Positions 29,034 through 37,941 of a stretch of DNA of 64,000 nucleotides are shown piece after piece. Location of the stretch: NCBI RefSeq assembly GCF_029689945.1, contig NZ_CP121451.1:5766001-5830000 (forward strand). The letters run 5' to 3'. Below the pieces are notes generated by a model that saw nothing but the letters and a program-made list of their open reading frames with translations, did not search any database and was not told the origin of the DNA. The translations under genes were made by a program, and so were the position numbers. Every line of letters begins with the position of its first letter. Position 1 is the stretch's first letter. The DNA comes from Paenibacillus amylolyticus (GTDB lineage Bacteria; Bacillota; Bacilli; Paenibacillales; Paenibacillaceae).

Positions 29034-29223
29034 TTCACTTTTCTACATTTTTATACATGATTCGACTTTTTTATTGATCTTTTTACATTCCTACCTTTAT
29101 AATATGGTTAAATTATCCTTCGAACCAGCTCTCATCATCTCAGAAGCTTTCAACAGAGGTCTTATCGGGCTGTGTGTCCTTTAGCAGGATAGCCTTAACT
29201 CATTTAAAGGAGAGAGATCAAGC

Positions 29224-29574
29224 ATGGGAAATTTCATTCTTAAGACTGACGTTCCGAACAAGGTGTTAAACATTGAACTGGAGGGTTCGTTCTCTCAAGA
29301 AGACGGTTTGCGTTCCATCTCGGCCTATCAGGATACGATCGCTCCTATTAACACCAAGGAGTACGACCTGAACATCGATTGCAAAAAGTTGAATGTTACT
29401 GCTCCGGAGATTGTTCCACTGTTGGAAGGCTGCCTTCAAATGTTCAAAAAAGATGAATATAAAAAAGTCGTGTTGACCCTCGAGAACAACGCGATTCTAA
29501 AAATGCAATTGTCCCGACTTGGTCGGTCTGTGGGCCTGGACAATCTCGAAATCATATCTACCGTTACCACTTAA
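29224..29574 (+). CDS. Hypothetical protein, STAS-like
   Basis: A soluble 116-residue protein, MGNFILKTDVPNKVLNIELE and so on. The pattern of two beta strands, a helix, strand KEYDLNIDCKKLNVT, helix, strand YKKVVLTLENNA, helix resembles the STAS fold. No phosphorylatable Ser in the DLSGVxxxDSSG style is present. ATG at 29224 follows AAAGGAGAG. It lies 190 bases after the CMD gene and 54 before the KAS III gene. The fold is a reading of the pattern; the function is unknown. Confidence 0.6.
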   Translation: MGNFILKTDVPNKVLNIELEGSFSQEDGLRSISAYQDTIAPINTKEYDLNIDCKKLNVTAPEIVPLLEGCLQMFKKDEYKKVVLTLENNAILKMQLSRLGRSVGLDNLEIISTVTT

Positions 29575-29628
29575 TAAACCAGGCGGACAAGCTGTGAATT
29601 CACCCTTCCGCTCAAGAGGAGAATGAGG

Positions 29629-30621
29629 ATGGCCGGAATTCGTATTGTAGATATCGATATCTATCACCCAGCAACCAAGGTGCACAATGATTTTTATATT
29701 GAACATTTTGATGCAAGAGGTGTAGATATTCGCGGATTGTTAAAGGCACTTGGTCGTGATACACGTTATAAAATTGACAACGATGACGAAAATTCGCTAA
29801 GCATGGCCTTTGAGGCAACCAGTAATCTACTGGAAAAAACCGGATTCACCGGTGCAGATATTGATCTGATTGCTTATGCAAGCCAAACGCCAGAATACAT
29901 CTTTCCTACGAATTCCCTGATGATTCATCGCCTGATTAACGGAGCTTCTCACACGATCTGTATTGACAGTAACGCGAACTGTGCAGGCATGACTGCTGCT
30001 TTCGAACAGGTTAGCCGACAGATGCTGGGCAATCCTCGGATTCGCCGGGCTTTGATCATTGGCTCGGATTACGTAGCTCCTCACGCCAGTCCCGATGATC
30101 CTGTGTACTTCGCCAATTTCGGTGATGCAGCAGCAGCGGTTATGATAGAGCGGGATGAGCATGCTGTCGGTTTCATTGATTCAATCTATCAGACGGATAC
30201 CTGCGTGTATGGCAATTCTCTTTTTCCTGCAGAAGGCTTGGCGAAGCTGGGCAAAACAGGTGTAGACGCAGGTGCCTTGCATGTGAAATTCATCCCATTC
30301 GATGATTCCATCTGTGTGGATGCCGCTTCAGAATCCATTCGTACCTTGCTGACACGCAACGAGATTAACCCAGATGAGATCAGAGCGGCCTGCTTCTCCC
30401 AGCTATCCATTAGTAACATTCGGGCAGTATCCGAGAACGTCGGCATCGGTGATGACATTGCTGTCTATATCGGAGATGAGTTCGGATATACATCAACCAG
30501 CAGTCCGTTCATCGCATTGCATCGAGCGGTTACAACCGGGCAGATTCAGCGTGGCGATAAAGTGTTGTTCTGGACCGTTGGAGCCGGATGGCAAAATGTT
30601 GCCATGATGGTTGAATACTAG
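29629..30621 (+). CDS. 3-oxoacyl-ACP synthase III-like protein with altered triad
   Basis: A 330-residue thiolase-fold protein of the KAS III (FabH-like) family. The nucleophile is kept: DSNANCAGMTAAFEQ, Cys118. The canonical His of the PHQAN motif is Ser260 (FSQLSISNIRAV), and the Asn of GNTSAAS is Tyr287 (EFGYTSTSSPF). Only Cys of the Cys-His-Asn triad remains, so standard decarboxylative condensation is doubtful. Relatives with changed triads perform acyl transfer or unusual condensations in secondary metabolism. It ends the four-gene unit. ATG at 29629 was preferred to 29623, which is only one or two bases from AGAGGAG. Confidence 0.85.
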   Translation: MAGIRIVDIDIYHPATKVHNDFYIEHFDARGVDIRGLLKALGRDTRYKIDNDDENSLSMAFEATSNLLEKTGFTGADIDLIAYASQTPEYIFPTNSLMIHRLINGASHTICIDSNANCAGMTAAFEQVSRQMLGNPRIRRALIIGSDYVAPHASPDDPVYFANFGDAAAAVMIERDEHAVGFIDSIYQTDTCVYGNSLFPAEGLAKLGKTGVDAGALHVKFIPFDDSICVDAASESIRTLLTRNEINPDEIRAACFSQLSISNIRAVSENVGIGDDIAVYIGDEFGYTSTSSPFIALHRAVTTGQIQRGDKVLFWTVGAGWQNVAMMVEY

Positions 30622-30642
30622 GTATACACTTCAAAATCCAAT

Positions 30643-30684
30643 AAAACCATCTCTGGTATCACTACTGGAGATGGTTTTTTGTTT
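30643..30684 (+). terminator. Terminator of the ThDP-KAS III operon
   Basis: AAAACCATCTC and GAGATGGTTTT form an 11-base stem with a 14-base loop, followed by six T. Confidence 0.9.
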
Positions 30685-30808
30685 CTCCATTGTCTACCTA
30701 TAACGTCATTTGAGATTTATTACCTTTTTCTGTGAAAATAGTCACTTACATATTATTACATAAAAACTATCATATAGAAGTAATTAAAATCCATAAAAGG
30801 AGATGTTT

Positions 30809-30844
30809 ATGTTAAAGCACGATCCATATCTACCATTATCCTGA
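30809..30844 (+). CDS. Possible 11-residue leader peptide
   Basis: ATG-initiated frame MLKHDPYLPLS, preceded by AAAAGGAG at ideal distance (30797-30804). The ribosome site is better than that of the secreted-protein gene starting 77 bases later. It could be a regulatory leader or the remnant of a longer gene. Confidence 0.3.
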   Translation: MLKHDPYLPLS

Positions 30845-30921
30845 GTTGCTGCATTAAACGTAGTCAAAATTCATTGGTAATTATTCTACACACATTCCAT
30901 TTGAGAGAGGGAGTTTTGAGT

Positions 30922-31986
30922 TTGAAGATAAGAAAATCGCTAACTTCATTATTATCCTTAGCTTTGTTATTAACTCCATTCAATCTTGTATTCGCAGATG
31001 GTAATATGGACACGATCACCATGAACAACGAACTCAAAAAAAGGATCGAAGTCAACATCGATTCATCCATCACAGGAAATGAGCGGGAAGTAATTGCTGA
31101 CGTGATGGCCCGGCTTGACGAAGAAGATCGAGAAAATGTCATCTATGTCGCAGAAGACGGTGCCATTTACTCCAACAAGACGGAACTCAAAGAGACGACA
31201 GAAGTATATGATCTGGTTGAAAATAACATCTATCAAAGCGCATCCGGAAAAGAACTTGTTGGTCCTGGGGTGTCCACGAATGATTTTTCAGCATCTGCCA
31301 TTAAAGATGATACCCAAATTTTGCCCGCTGCCGAAGTACCCAGTCCAATCGGAGGTTCCGGTCCTTATCGAAGAGTTTTCTCAAACAATGGATATAACTG
31401 GTTAAGTACGTACGTAACCATCCCAGGTGCCCCATACGTAAAAGGTAATGTATCGACGGATGTTCCCTATGTATACTTGGGAGGTTGGGGATCTAACGGA
31501 AATGGGATAGATGCAGGTCTACAATACAGCACAGCGTTTGATAATTGGGCCCCCACAACGTTAGCAAATGGACTCATGGTGCCTACTCCTAACACTCGCT
31601 ATCGTTCAAATCAGGACATTTATATGAAATTTTATGTGACTAATCCCAATGAATGTACGTTGGCAGTATCAGGAATCACGACGACTGGCGAACAGCTAAC
31701 AACGACGATTGTAAGAGGCGGGGTAAGTGGCTGGGATAAAAGCGGCACCGGCATGAGAGTAAAAAGAATGACCACTATTGGCCAAAAAATTGAGGACATG
31801 ACCACAGGATCAAGCATTAAAAATGTGCGCTGGCACGATATTACTGTAGGTTACTATTCAGGAAGCAATCTTATATATAGCAGTTGGGGCAGTGGACAAA
31901 CGGGAGGATATCACTCTGTGCCTTCCAATAAAGTAAGTGTTAATTATGTAAGCCCTGGTGAAGAAACCGTTAGTATACAACTGTAG
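30922..31986 (+). CDS. Secreted protein of unknown function
   Basis: A 354-residue exported protein. Start TTG at 30922 follows GAGAGGGAG; the product begins LKIRKSLTSLLSLALLL with a signal peptide ending near LVFADG. Residues about 20-75 form an acidic helical region (NNELKKRIEVNID, DEEDRENVIYVAEDG). After a Ser/Pro-rich linker (about 110-135) comes a beta-rich domain with GGWGSNGNGIDAGLQYSTAF, LAVSGITTTGEQLTTTIV and a Ser/Gly-rich end. The last domain resembles YrpD-like secreted proteins in style, which I cannot confirm. It faces another secreted protein across a shared terminator. Confidence 0.75.
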   Translation: MKIRKSLTSLLSLALLLTPFNLVFADGNMDTITMNNELKKRIEVNIDSSITGNEREVIADVMARLDEEDRENVIYVAEDGAIYSNKTELKETTEVYDLVENNIYQSASGKELVGPGVSTNDFSASAIKDDTQILPAAEVPSPIGGSGPYRRVFSNNGYNWLSTYVTIPGAPYVKGNVSTDVPYVYLGGWGSNGNGIDAGLQYSTAFDNWAPTTLANGLMVPTPNTRYRSNQDIYMKFYVTNPNECTLAVSGITTTGEQLTTTIVRGGVSGWDKSGTGMRVKRMTTIGQKIEDMTTGSSIKNVRWHDITVGYYSGSNLIYSSWGSGQTGGYHSVPSNKVSVNYVSPGEETVSIQL

Positions 31987-32020
31987 TATCTATTAAATTG
32001 ATGTGGTATCTATTAAACTG
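31986..32020. repeat. Two direct repeats after the secreted-protein gene
   Basis: GTATCTATTAAATTG and GTATCTATTAAACTG start 20 bases apart, directly at the stop codon. Probably a small slippage duplication. Confidence 0.5.
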
Positions 32021-32037
32021 AAAAAGATGCCCTAAAT

Positions 32038-32084
32038 GAAAGTAGCAGTTCCAAGATTATTCAATCTTGAGAACTGCTACTTTT
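32038..32084. terminator. Bidirectional terminator between two secreted-protein genes
   Basis: AAAGTAGCAGTTC and GAACTGCTACTTT enclose an inner AAGATT/AATCTT stem, with T and A runs outside on both strands. Confidence 0.9.
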
Positions 32085-32148
32085 AAAATTTTATAAAATC
32101 GTTGTTATAAGAATCTGAAAACGATTTTTAATCTACCATAATTTCTGA

Positions 32149-32457
32149 TTATCTGTAAACGGTCCCTTCGAATCTTGCAGCAACAATTCCATCCACCGTA
32201 TGATAACTAACCAACACCAAGGTGCCTACATAACCGTCTGGAGTTTTATAGTCCGTGAGATATTTTGGTACTCCAAAACCTACAGGGTAATAATGCACTA
32301 CAGAAAAAGGTTTGCTTTCAAGCATAGGAGATACTACGTCGGATACACTTGTACTGGTATTCGGTTGAATAGTTGCCGCAGACACACCAGCACTTGAAAT
32401 GGAAGTGGTCAGAATAAAGGAACATGCAGTCAACATAAGAACTTTACTAAGTCTCAA
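32149..32457 (-). CDS. Small secreted protein of unknown function
   Basis: About 102 residues. A basic-hydrophobic signal peptide (LRLSKVLMLTACSFILTTSI) ends near SAGVSAA. The mature part is about 75 residues with many Val and Tyr and no Cys: SVVHYYPVGFGVPKYLTDYK and GYVGTLVLVSYHTVDGIVAA, a likely small beta protein. TTG at 32457 was chosen, because AAGGAG abuts the ATG at 32466 with no spacer but stands nine bases before the TTG. Not recognised. Confidence 0.65.
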   Translation of the reverse strand: MRLSKVLMLTACSFILTTSISSAGVSAATIQPNTSTSVSDVVSPMLESKPFSVVHYYPVGFGVPKYLTDYKTPDGYVGTLVLVSYHTVDGIVAARFEGTVYR

Positions 32458-32599
32458 AATGATCATCTCCTTAATAGAGTTTTTAACTACAATTTCATTG
32501 TATAATATGTGATTGTATTTTACAACAATATTTGTAAATTATATAACTATATGTAATTTAATTTTAAAAATGATCTATTTAATTTTATTATCTTTTCAT

Positions 32600-32630
32600 A
32601 CAAAAAAGCAGCCCTGCTGGACTGCTGAAC
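32600..32630 (-). terminator. Terminator of cotJ operon
   Basis: AGCAGTCC and GGGCTGCT arms, then TTTTTTG on the minus strand, about 20 bases past the cotJC stop. Confidence 0.75.
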
Positions 32631-32651
32631 TTCTGTCTTGATATCAAATAT

Positions 32652-33221
32652 TCAGAAGATTTTCTTCGTATCCCGATCGTCTTTCAGTATCTCTACAGCT
32701 TCGCGGAAACGCAAGGAATGCACGATCTCCCTTTCTCGCAGAAACTTCAGACTATCCTGCAGATCCACGTCATCAGTCAGGTCGATTAACCATTGATATG
32801 TAGCCCGGGCTTTCTCTTCTGCTGCAATATCCTCGTACAAATCCGCGATTGGATCTCCCTTCGAAGCAATGTATGCTGCAGTAAAAGGTACACCTGATGA
32901 ATTCGTGTAAAATAAAGCAGAATCGCGCTGAGCGTAATTAGGTGCAAGTCCCGCTTCTTCCAGTTGCTCCACTGACGCGTCCTTTGTTAACTTGTAGATC
33001 ATGGTGGCAATCATTTCCAGATGAGCAAATTCTTCCGTGCCGATATCATTTAATAGTCCGATTATTTTGTCCGGAATGGTATACCGCTGGTTCAAGTACC
33101 GCAGAGCTGCTGCCAGTTCACCGTCCGCTCCTCCATATTGTTCAGCCAGCAATTTTGCCATATGAGGATCACATTTGCTAACCCGAACAGGATACTGCAG
33201 TTTTTTCTCATACACCCACAT
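32652..33221 (-). CDS. cotJC: CotJC, manganese-catalase-like spore coat protein
   Basis: A 189-residue ferritin-like four-helix protein of the Mn-catalase family. It begins MWVYEKKLQYPV, typical of CotJC. Metal-ligand-type residues are seen in YGGADGELAAALRYLNQRY, DIGTEEFAHLEMIATMIYKL, IAAEEKARATYQWL and REREIVHSLRFREA. Assembled into the spore coat with CotJA, and possibly able to degrade peroxide. ATG at 33221 follows AAGGAGGG. Last gene of cotJABC. Confidence 0.93.
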   Translation of the reverse strand: MWVYEKKLQYPVRVSKCDPHMAKLLAEQYGGADGELAAALRYLNQRYTIPDKIIGLLNDIGTEEFAHLEMIATMIYKLTKDASVEQLEEAGLAPNYAQRDSALFYTNSSGVPFTAAYIASKGDPIADLYEDIAAEEKARATYQWLIDLTDDVDLQDSLKFLREREIVHSLRFREAVEILKDDRDTKKIF

Positions 33222-33315
33222 GCAGAGCCCTCCTTTTTGAATGAAATCGAAATTGCTGGCGTATTCCCCGAGTCCCCGGCGTCACAATGTTGCACGGAAA
33301 CCCGAGGGGATTATT

Positions 33316-33591
33316 TCACACCTGCCATGGCCACGGTGTCTGAGACCATTCCCATGGATATTTGGAGAATGCATGACCAAAGTTCATCAGCGGTCCGTAC
33401 AATTGTTGAAATTCATGTGCAACTCTCATGCGCTCCTGACTGAATTTGTTATACTGTTCAATACTCTGAAAGTCACCCGGATGGGTGTCCAGATACAGGT
33501 TTAACTCCACTAATACAAAATCCAGTGCCTGGAGCTCCTCCAACAGCTCATAATACTTTGCATCACAGGCTTTGGGCAATTCAGGTTCCAT
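33316..33591 (-). CDS. cotJB: CotJB, spore coat assembly protein
   Basis: A 91-residue protein of the CotJB family: YYELLEELQALDFVLVELNL, LDTHPGDFQSIEQYNKFS, and the proline/tryptophan end FSKYPWEWSQTPWPWQV. Made in the mother cell with CotJA and CotJC. ATG at 33591 lies inside the cotJA end, overlapping by 11 bases, and follows GGAGGAAGG. A 94-base gap separates it from cotJC. Confidence 0.9.
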   Translation of the reverse strand: MEPELPKACDAKYYELLEELQALDFVLVELNLYLDTHPGDFQSIEQYNKFSQERMRVAHEFQQLYGPLMNFGHAFSKYPWEWSQTPWPWQV

Positions 33592-33820
33592 CCGATTCCA
33601 CCTTCCTCCCTTTCGATCTCGCTGGTGTATAAGGGCTGTATAATGCAGGCCACAACGTTCCGATTCTTAAGGCTTCCGCCGGGCTGTACTGCGGCCAGCC
33701 CATGGGCTGAAATGGAATAAATAATTGCGGTGGAACCAGATACGTTCGAATCTTCACGGGTGGACAAGGGTCAAACGGCCCCACAAACGGGACATATGCA
33801 CGAAGCTGCGGATCTTTCAC
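33581..33820 (-). CDS. cotJA: CotJA, spore coat protein
   Basis: A 79-residue proline-rich protein: VKDPQLRAYVPFVGPFDPC, TYLVPPQLFIPFQPMGWPQY, then SPAEALRIGTLWPALYSPY, matching CotJA. GTG at 33820 follows AAAGGAGCG and is preferred to the upstream TTG at 33841. First gene of the cotJABC operon; a CATACAAG element upstream fits mother-cell sigma factors. Confidence 0.88.
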   Translation of the reverse strand: MKDPQLRAYVPFVGPFDPCPPVKIRTYLVPPQLFIPFQPMGWPQYSPAEALRIGTLWPALYSPYTPARSKGRKVESDGT

Positions 33821-33846
33821 AGAACATCGCTCCTTTCTCAAGGTTT

Positions 33847-33855
33847 ACTTGTATG
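33847..33855 (-). promoter_or_regulatory. Possible SigE -10 element of cotJ
   Basis: CATACAAGT on the minus strand resembles the SigE -10 (CATACAnT), 27 bases upstream of cotJA. cotJ is SigE-dependent in Bacillus. No clear -35 box was found. Confidence 0.35.
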
Positions 33856-33940
33856 CAACATACATTTCAAACGATTGTTTCCCGTCTCTATATGCATATG
33901 TTTCAGATCGGTAAGTTAATCCCCTTTTAGCTGGCACATC

Positions 33941-33990
33941 AAAAAAACCTCTGAAAGTCCACCACGAAGGTGTACTTTCAGAGGTCTGTT
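33941..33990 (-). terminator. Terminator of the CNNM/CBS gene
   Basis: ACCTCTGAAAGT and ACTTTCAGAGGT form a 12-base stem with a 15-base loop, followed on the minus strand by TTTTTTT. Confidence 0.9.
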
Positions 33991-35342
33991 TATTGTGTTG
34001 ACTGATCTTCTGAATTCATGTCTTGAGGGGTCGATTGCTTGTACACTCGAACCCGGGTAATTCGCAAACGAGTGGCTTCTTCCACCTCAAAAATGTACCC
34101 ATTCAACTCCTGCGTTTTGCCCTTAGCCGGACTGCCCCCAAGTTCTTTAAACAGCCATCCGCCAATGGTATCTACTTCCTCATCCTCAATGATGGCTCCG
34201 GTCCACTTATGAACTTCTTCAATAAGAGATCGACCATCAATGGAAAATGAATCTCCGGTGCGTTCCATATGCGGACGCTCATCCTCAAACTCGTCGTACA
34301 AGTCCCCGACAATCTCTTCCAGGATCTCTTCGGCAGTCAGCAATCCCGCTGTACCCCCATACTCATCCACAACGAGCGTCATCTGAGAATGTTTCTTTTG
34401 CATCATGCGCAACACTTGGCTGATCTCCATCGATTCAGGAACGTTCAAAATGGGGCGGACAAGCGAAGCCAGATCATGTTGTTGCTCCGGTTTAGCCAAC
34501 AGCAGGTCTGTGATGTGGATAAATCCAATGATCTCATCCTTGTCTTCCACGGCCACGGGATAACGGGAATGTTTGGTTGCATTAATAATCTCCAGATTTT
34601 CCTCCAGAGACAGATGGGTATACAAACAATCCATATCGGTACGAGGCAGCATGACTTCACGTGCCAGCATATCGGAGAAATCAAAGATGTTATCCATCAG
34701 TTTGATCTCATCCTTATCAATGACGCCACTTTTGGCGCTCTGCTTCATCAGAATACGAAGCTCATCTTCCGAGTGAGCCTCTCCTTCACTGGCAGGTTCA
34801 ATACCCGCCAGACGCAGTAATGCATTAGCCGATACATTCAGTACCCAAATGAACGGGAAGAAGATTTTGTAGAATAACAGTAAGGGTGCAGATAATAACA
34901 ATGCCACGCCGTCTGTTTTTTGAATGGCCAGCGATTTAGGTGCAAGCTCACCCAGCACGATATGCAGAAACGTAATGATACAGAAACCGATAATGACAGA
35001 CACTGTCGATATAAGTCCTGTATCTCCTACACCCAGTTTAAACATCAGCGGCTCAACGAGCAATTCGGAGATGGCCGGTTCTCCAAGCCACCCGAGTCCA
35101 AGCGATGTCAGTGTAATCCCGAACTGCGTTGCGGATAGATAGGAATCCAGTTTACTATTCACCTTCAGTGCGTAACCAGCCATACGGTTTCCTTCACTCT
35201 GCAGTTGAGTTAAGCGTGTCTGCCTTACTTTCACAAGGGAAAATTCTGCTGCCACAAATACGCCATTCAAAAATACGAGCAAAAAGACACAGACCAGATT
35301 AAATACCAGCTGCCCAAGATGAAATTCGGTATGAATATCCAA
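33990..35342 (-). CDS. Hemolysin C/CorC-like membrane protein (CNNM, CBS, CorC_HlyC)
   Basis: A 450-residue protein. The N-terminal CNNM domain (about 1-200) has 3-4 helices (FNLVCVFLLVFLNGVFVAAE, SVIIGFCIITFLHIVLGELA). A CBS pair (about 215-340) includes MLPRTDMDCLYTH and LVVDEYGGTAGLLTAEEILE. The C-terminal CorC_HlyC domain (about 355-435) has GDSFSIDGRSLIEEV and DTIGGWLFKELGGSPAKG. Relatives (YhdP, YqhB, CorC) are linked to Mg efflux and metal resistance; hemolysin is a historical name. TTG at 35342 follows AAAGGGGAG. Confidence 0.9.
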   Translation of the reverse strand: MDIHTEFHLGQLVFNLVCVFLLVFLNGVFVAAEFSLVKVRQTRLTQLQSEGNRMAGYALKVNSKLDSYLSATQFGITLTSLGLGWLGEPAISELLVEPLMFKLGVGDTGLISTVSVIIGFCIITFLHIVLGELAPKSLAIQKTDGVALLLSAPLLLFYKIFFPFIWVLNVSANALLRLAGIEPASEGEAHSEDELRILMKQSAKSGVIDKDEIKLMDNIFDFSDMLAREVMLPRTDMDCLYTHLSLEENLEIINATKHSRYPVAVEDKDEIIGFIHITDLLLAKPEQQHDLASLVRPILNVPESMEISQVLRMMQKKHSQMTLVVDEYGGTAGLLTAEEILEEIVGDLYDEFEDERPHMERTGDSFSIDGRSLIEEVHKWTGAIIEDEEVDTIGGWLFKELGGSPAKGKTQELNGYIFEVEEATRLRITRVRVYKQSTPQDMNSEDQSTQ

Positions 35343-35388
35343 GTTGAAACTCCCCTTTTCTATCTATTTCAGGAATACACCTGGAATA

Positions 35389-36525
35389 TCAACGTGTGAT
35401 TGCCTTTCTGGATTTGAAATCCACACCTTTGTAGTACATATCCGCCACCAACAGGTTTGGCCCGCAACAGGAAGCCATATCGCAATGGCAGTTAACCGTC
35501 TGATTGAGCGGATGTTCCGCTGACCACTCATGGAATACCTCATCCAGCTTACGATCTCGAATATTACCAAACGCCGGGATATCCGCAAAATCCGTTACAT
35601 ACACATTGCCCGTAAACATGTTGACGTTCACGCGGTTGCGTCCGTCCGGATCATTACGCACCGTCACGTTCGGTTCACTGTAGAGTCGGTTAATCAGTTC
35701 CCGATCCTGCTCTGCTGCACTGCACGCAAAGAATGGCAATGTTCCGAAGAGCATCCACATATCCTTGTCACGCACATCAAGCAAACGATGAATCGCTGTT
35801 CTCATATGATCCAGTGATAACACGGGCAACGACGAAGCAAAGTTGGAGTTATACATCGGATGTACTTCATGACGAACACAGCCCATCTCACGAATCAATT
35901 GGTGAATGCCATCCAGCTTGTCGTGCGTACGGAAGTTAATCATCGACTCTGCTGAGATGAACATGCCTTGTTCACTCAATTTGCGGGAATTCTCGATCAT
36001 TTTCTCATACATCTTCACGGCTACTTCACGTTTCACAGGTCTGCCACTATTCGCAAATCCAACTTGATGGAAATCGTCAGCATTCAGATAGTTAAACGAG
36101 ATATGCATAACGTCCAGGTAAGGTAAAAGTTGCTCGTACCGGCTGATATCCAATGTTAGATTCGAATTGATCTGGGAACGTATTCCACGTTCCTTGGCAT
36201 ATTTGAGCAATGGGATGATCATCTCATCCACTGTTTTCTGGCTAAAGCTTGGTTCGCCACCCGTCAGACTAATCGTCTGCAGATGCTCCACTTCATCCAA
36301 TCGTTTCAGCATCAGAGGCAGCGGAAGAGCTGGCGCTTCACGCATCGTAAGCATATCTCCGACGGCACAATGCTCACACCTCATATTGCACAGATGTGTC
36401 ACGGTCATTTCTACACTGGTCAGCACATGGCGTCCATATGTACGCAGAGAACCGATTGGATCCCACGGATCATTGGTCGGCGATAAAGGCATCGGTTGTA
36501 CCGATCCTGAGTTTAGCATGGTCAT
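35389..36525 (-). CDS. yfkAB: Radical SAM/CxCxxxxC protein YfkAB
   Basis: A 378-residue radical SAM enzyme. The [4Fe-4S]/SAM motif is Cys46-x3-Cys50-x2-Cys53 in THLCNMRCEHCAVG, followed by SLTGGEPSFSQ. The C-terminal NCHCDMASCCGPN holds the CxCxxxxC motif that names the YfkAB family. Its reaction is unknown. ATG at 36525; the upstream region is A+T-rich and the ribosome site AAGGTGAAG is moderate. Transcribed alone between the CNNM gene and an HD-GYP gene. Confidence 0.88.
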   Translation of the reverse strand: MTMLNSGSVQPMPLSPTNDPWDPIGSLRTYGRHVLTSVEMTVTHLCNMRCEHCAVGDMLTMREAPALPLPLMLKRLDEVEHLQTISLTGGEPSFSQKTVDEMIIPLLKYAKERGIRSQINSNLTLDISRYEQLLPYLDVMHISFNYLNADDFHQVGFANSGRPVKREVAVKMYEKMIENSRKLSEQGMFISAESMINFRTHDKLDGIHQLIREMGCVRHEVHPMYNSNFASSLPVLSLDHMRTAIHRLLDVRDKDMWMLFGTLPFFACSAAEQDRELINRLYSEPNVTVRNDPDGRNRVNVNMFTGNVYVTDFADIPAFGNIRDRKLDEVFHEWSAEHPLNQTVNCHCDMASCCGPNLLVADMYYKGVDFKSRKAITR

Positions 36526-36745
36526 TGTTCTTCACCTTATTCCTTTTATTAACCTAAAAAGTTTTATTTACATCATACCTTGTGTTCCTCTTTTTGGAGT
36601 TATCTTTTATCATAGCACAATTTTGAATGCTTCGGCATACGCAGACCCTGTCCATTACATGACAAAAAACGCTCAGGCAATGCTGGACCGAATCACGAAC
36701 CGGCCCTGATATTGCGACTTGAGCGTCAATCATCTATCCAATTGT

Positions 36746-37867
36746 TCAGCTTTCCACCTGTTCACTTTGGGCCGTTGAATGTGTATCCTCCACACCCTCT
36801 ACACCTGTGATCATCACAGACAGAGCTGTCAGCAGATTAATCTCATAAGGCGAAGATAAAGTCTGACCGTCGGCATCTTTGAGAACACGGATAAGCGGAC
36901 GTTGAGGAACGCGGGAATGAATGGAGGCAACTACCCCAACCTCGCCTGTACTCAGCTTGACTGAAAGACCTACCGGGTATATCGCTACACAATCCCTGAA
37001 CTTCTCCAGCATCCGTTGTTCGTACAGGGTCCCTGAACCAGTATACAGTACCTCGACAGCCTGATGCGGCAATAAAGCTTGCTTGTACACCCGATTCGTC
37101 GTCATGGCATCATAGGAATCGGCAAGCGCAATCCATTTGGCATACTCATGAATTTCCTTGTCTTTCAGCCCAAAGGGATATCCGCTACCATCAATTCGTT
37201 CATGGTGCTGCAATGCACAATGCGCAGATAGAAGCGGTATGCCTGGTTCATCCTTGAGAATACGGTGTCCATATGTAGTGTGTTGCTGAATGATTTTATA
37301 CTCCTCGTCACTCAATCTGGAGGGTTTGTGCAGAATCTCTGGTGCAATCTGTGTCTTGCCGATATCATGCAACAAAGCACCCAGACCAATCTCCATTAAT
37401 TGCTGGCGTGTGTAACCCGAAGCGACGCCCAGAACCAGGGTGTACACACATACATTCAGAGAATGGTTATACAGGTCAAAATCGCTGGAATTCATGTCCA
37501 TCAGCATAATCATGGCTTCCTTCTGACTGCCGATGTCTTCCAGAATGGCATTCATCACACCACTAAGCGCTTTACCGAAATGAGGAATCTGATATTTTGT
37601 TTTCAGTCCTGACATACTCTGAAATTGCTGTTTGATCTCTACCAGTGCCTTCCTCTTGGTCTCTTCCTGCAACATATCCGGAACGATGATATCCTCTGTC
37701 GCAGCATCTTTGATATAGACGTACCCAACCCCGAGATCTTTGAGCCGCCCAATCAATCGACTGGTTAACTCGACATCCTCACTAAGTAATACCAGGCCTT
37801 CTTCACTATAAATTCGTTTCCCCAGCTTCATGCCAGGCTGCAATAAGTTTATATGTACTAAACGCAC
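36746..37867 (-). CDS. HD-GYP domain phosphohydrolase
   Basis: A 373-residue protein: N-terminal beta-helical DUF3391-like region (MRLVHINLLQPGMKLGKRIY), then an HD-GYP domain at about 130-310 with LGALLHDIGKTQIAPEILHK, HHERIDGSGYPFGL and ADSYDAMTTNRVYKQ. The HD pair and GYP loop are intact, so hydrolysis of cyclic di-GMP to pGpG or GMP is likely. The C-terminal ~60 residues form a beta domain. GTG at 37867 follows GGAGAGG. A second gene of the same architecture lies at 40364-41412. Confidence 0.87.
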   Translation of the reverse strand: MRLVHINLLQPGMKLGKRIYSEEGLVLLSEDVELTSRLIGRLKDLGVGYVYIKDAATEDIIVPDMLQEETKRKALVEIKQQFQSMSGLKTKYQIPHFGKALSGVMNAILEDIGSQKEAMIMLMDMNSSDFDLYNHSLNVCVYTLVLGVASGYTRQQLMEIGLGALLHDIGKTQIAPEILHKPSRLSDEEYKIIQQHTTYGHRILKDEPGIPLLSAHCALQHHERIDGSGYPFGLKDKEIHEYAKWIALADSYDAMTTNRVYKQALLPHQAVEVLYTGSGTLYEQRMLEKFRDCVAIYPVGLSVKLSTGEVGVVASIHSRVPQRPLIRVLKDADGQTLSSPYEINLLTALSVMITGVEGVEDTHSTAQSEQVES

Positions 37868-37941
37868 AGCCTATCCTCTCCCGCTCCGTAGATGTAATTA
37901 CCACTAGCCGCCGCTTCAGCAGAAGGCAAGTACTTTTAAAT

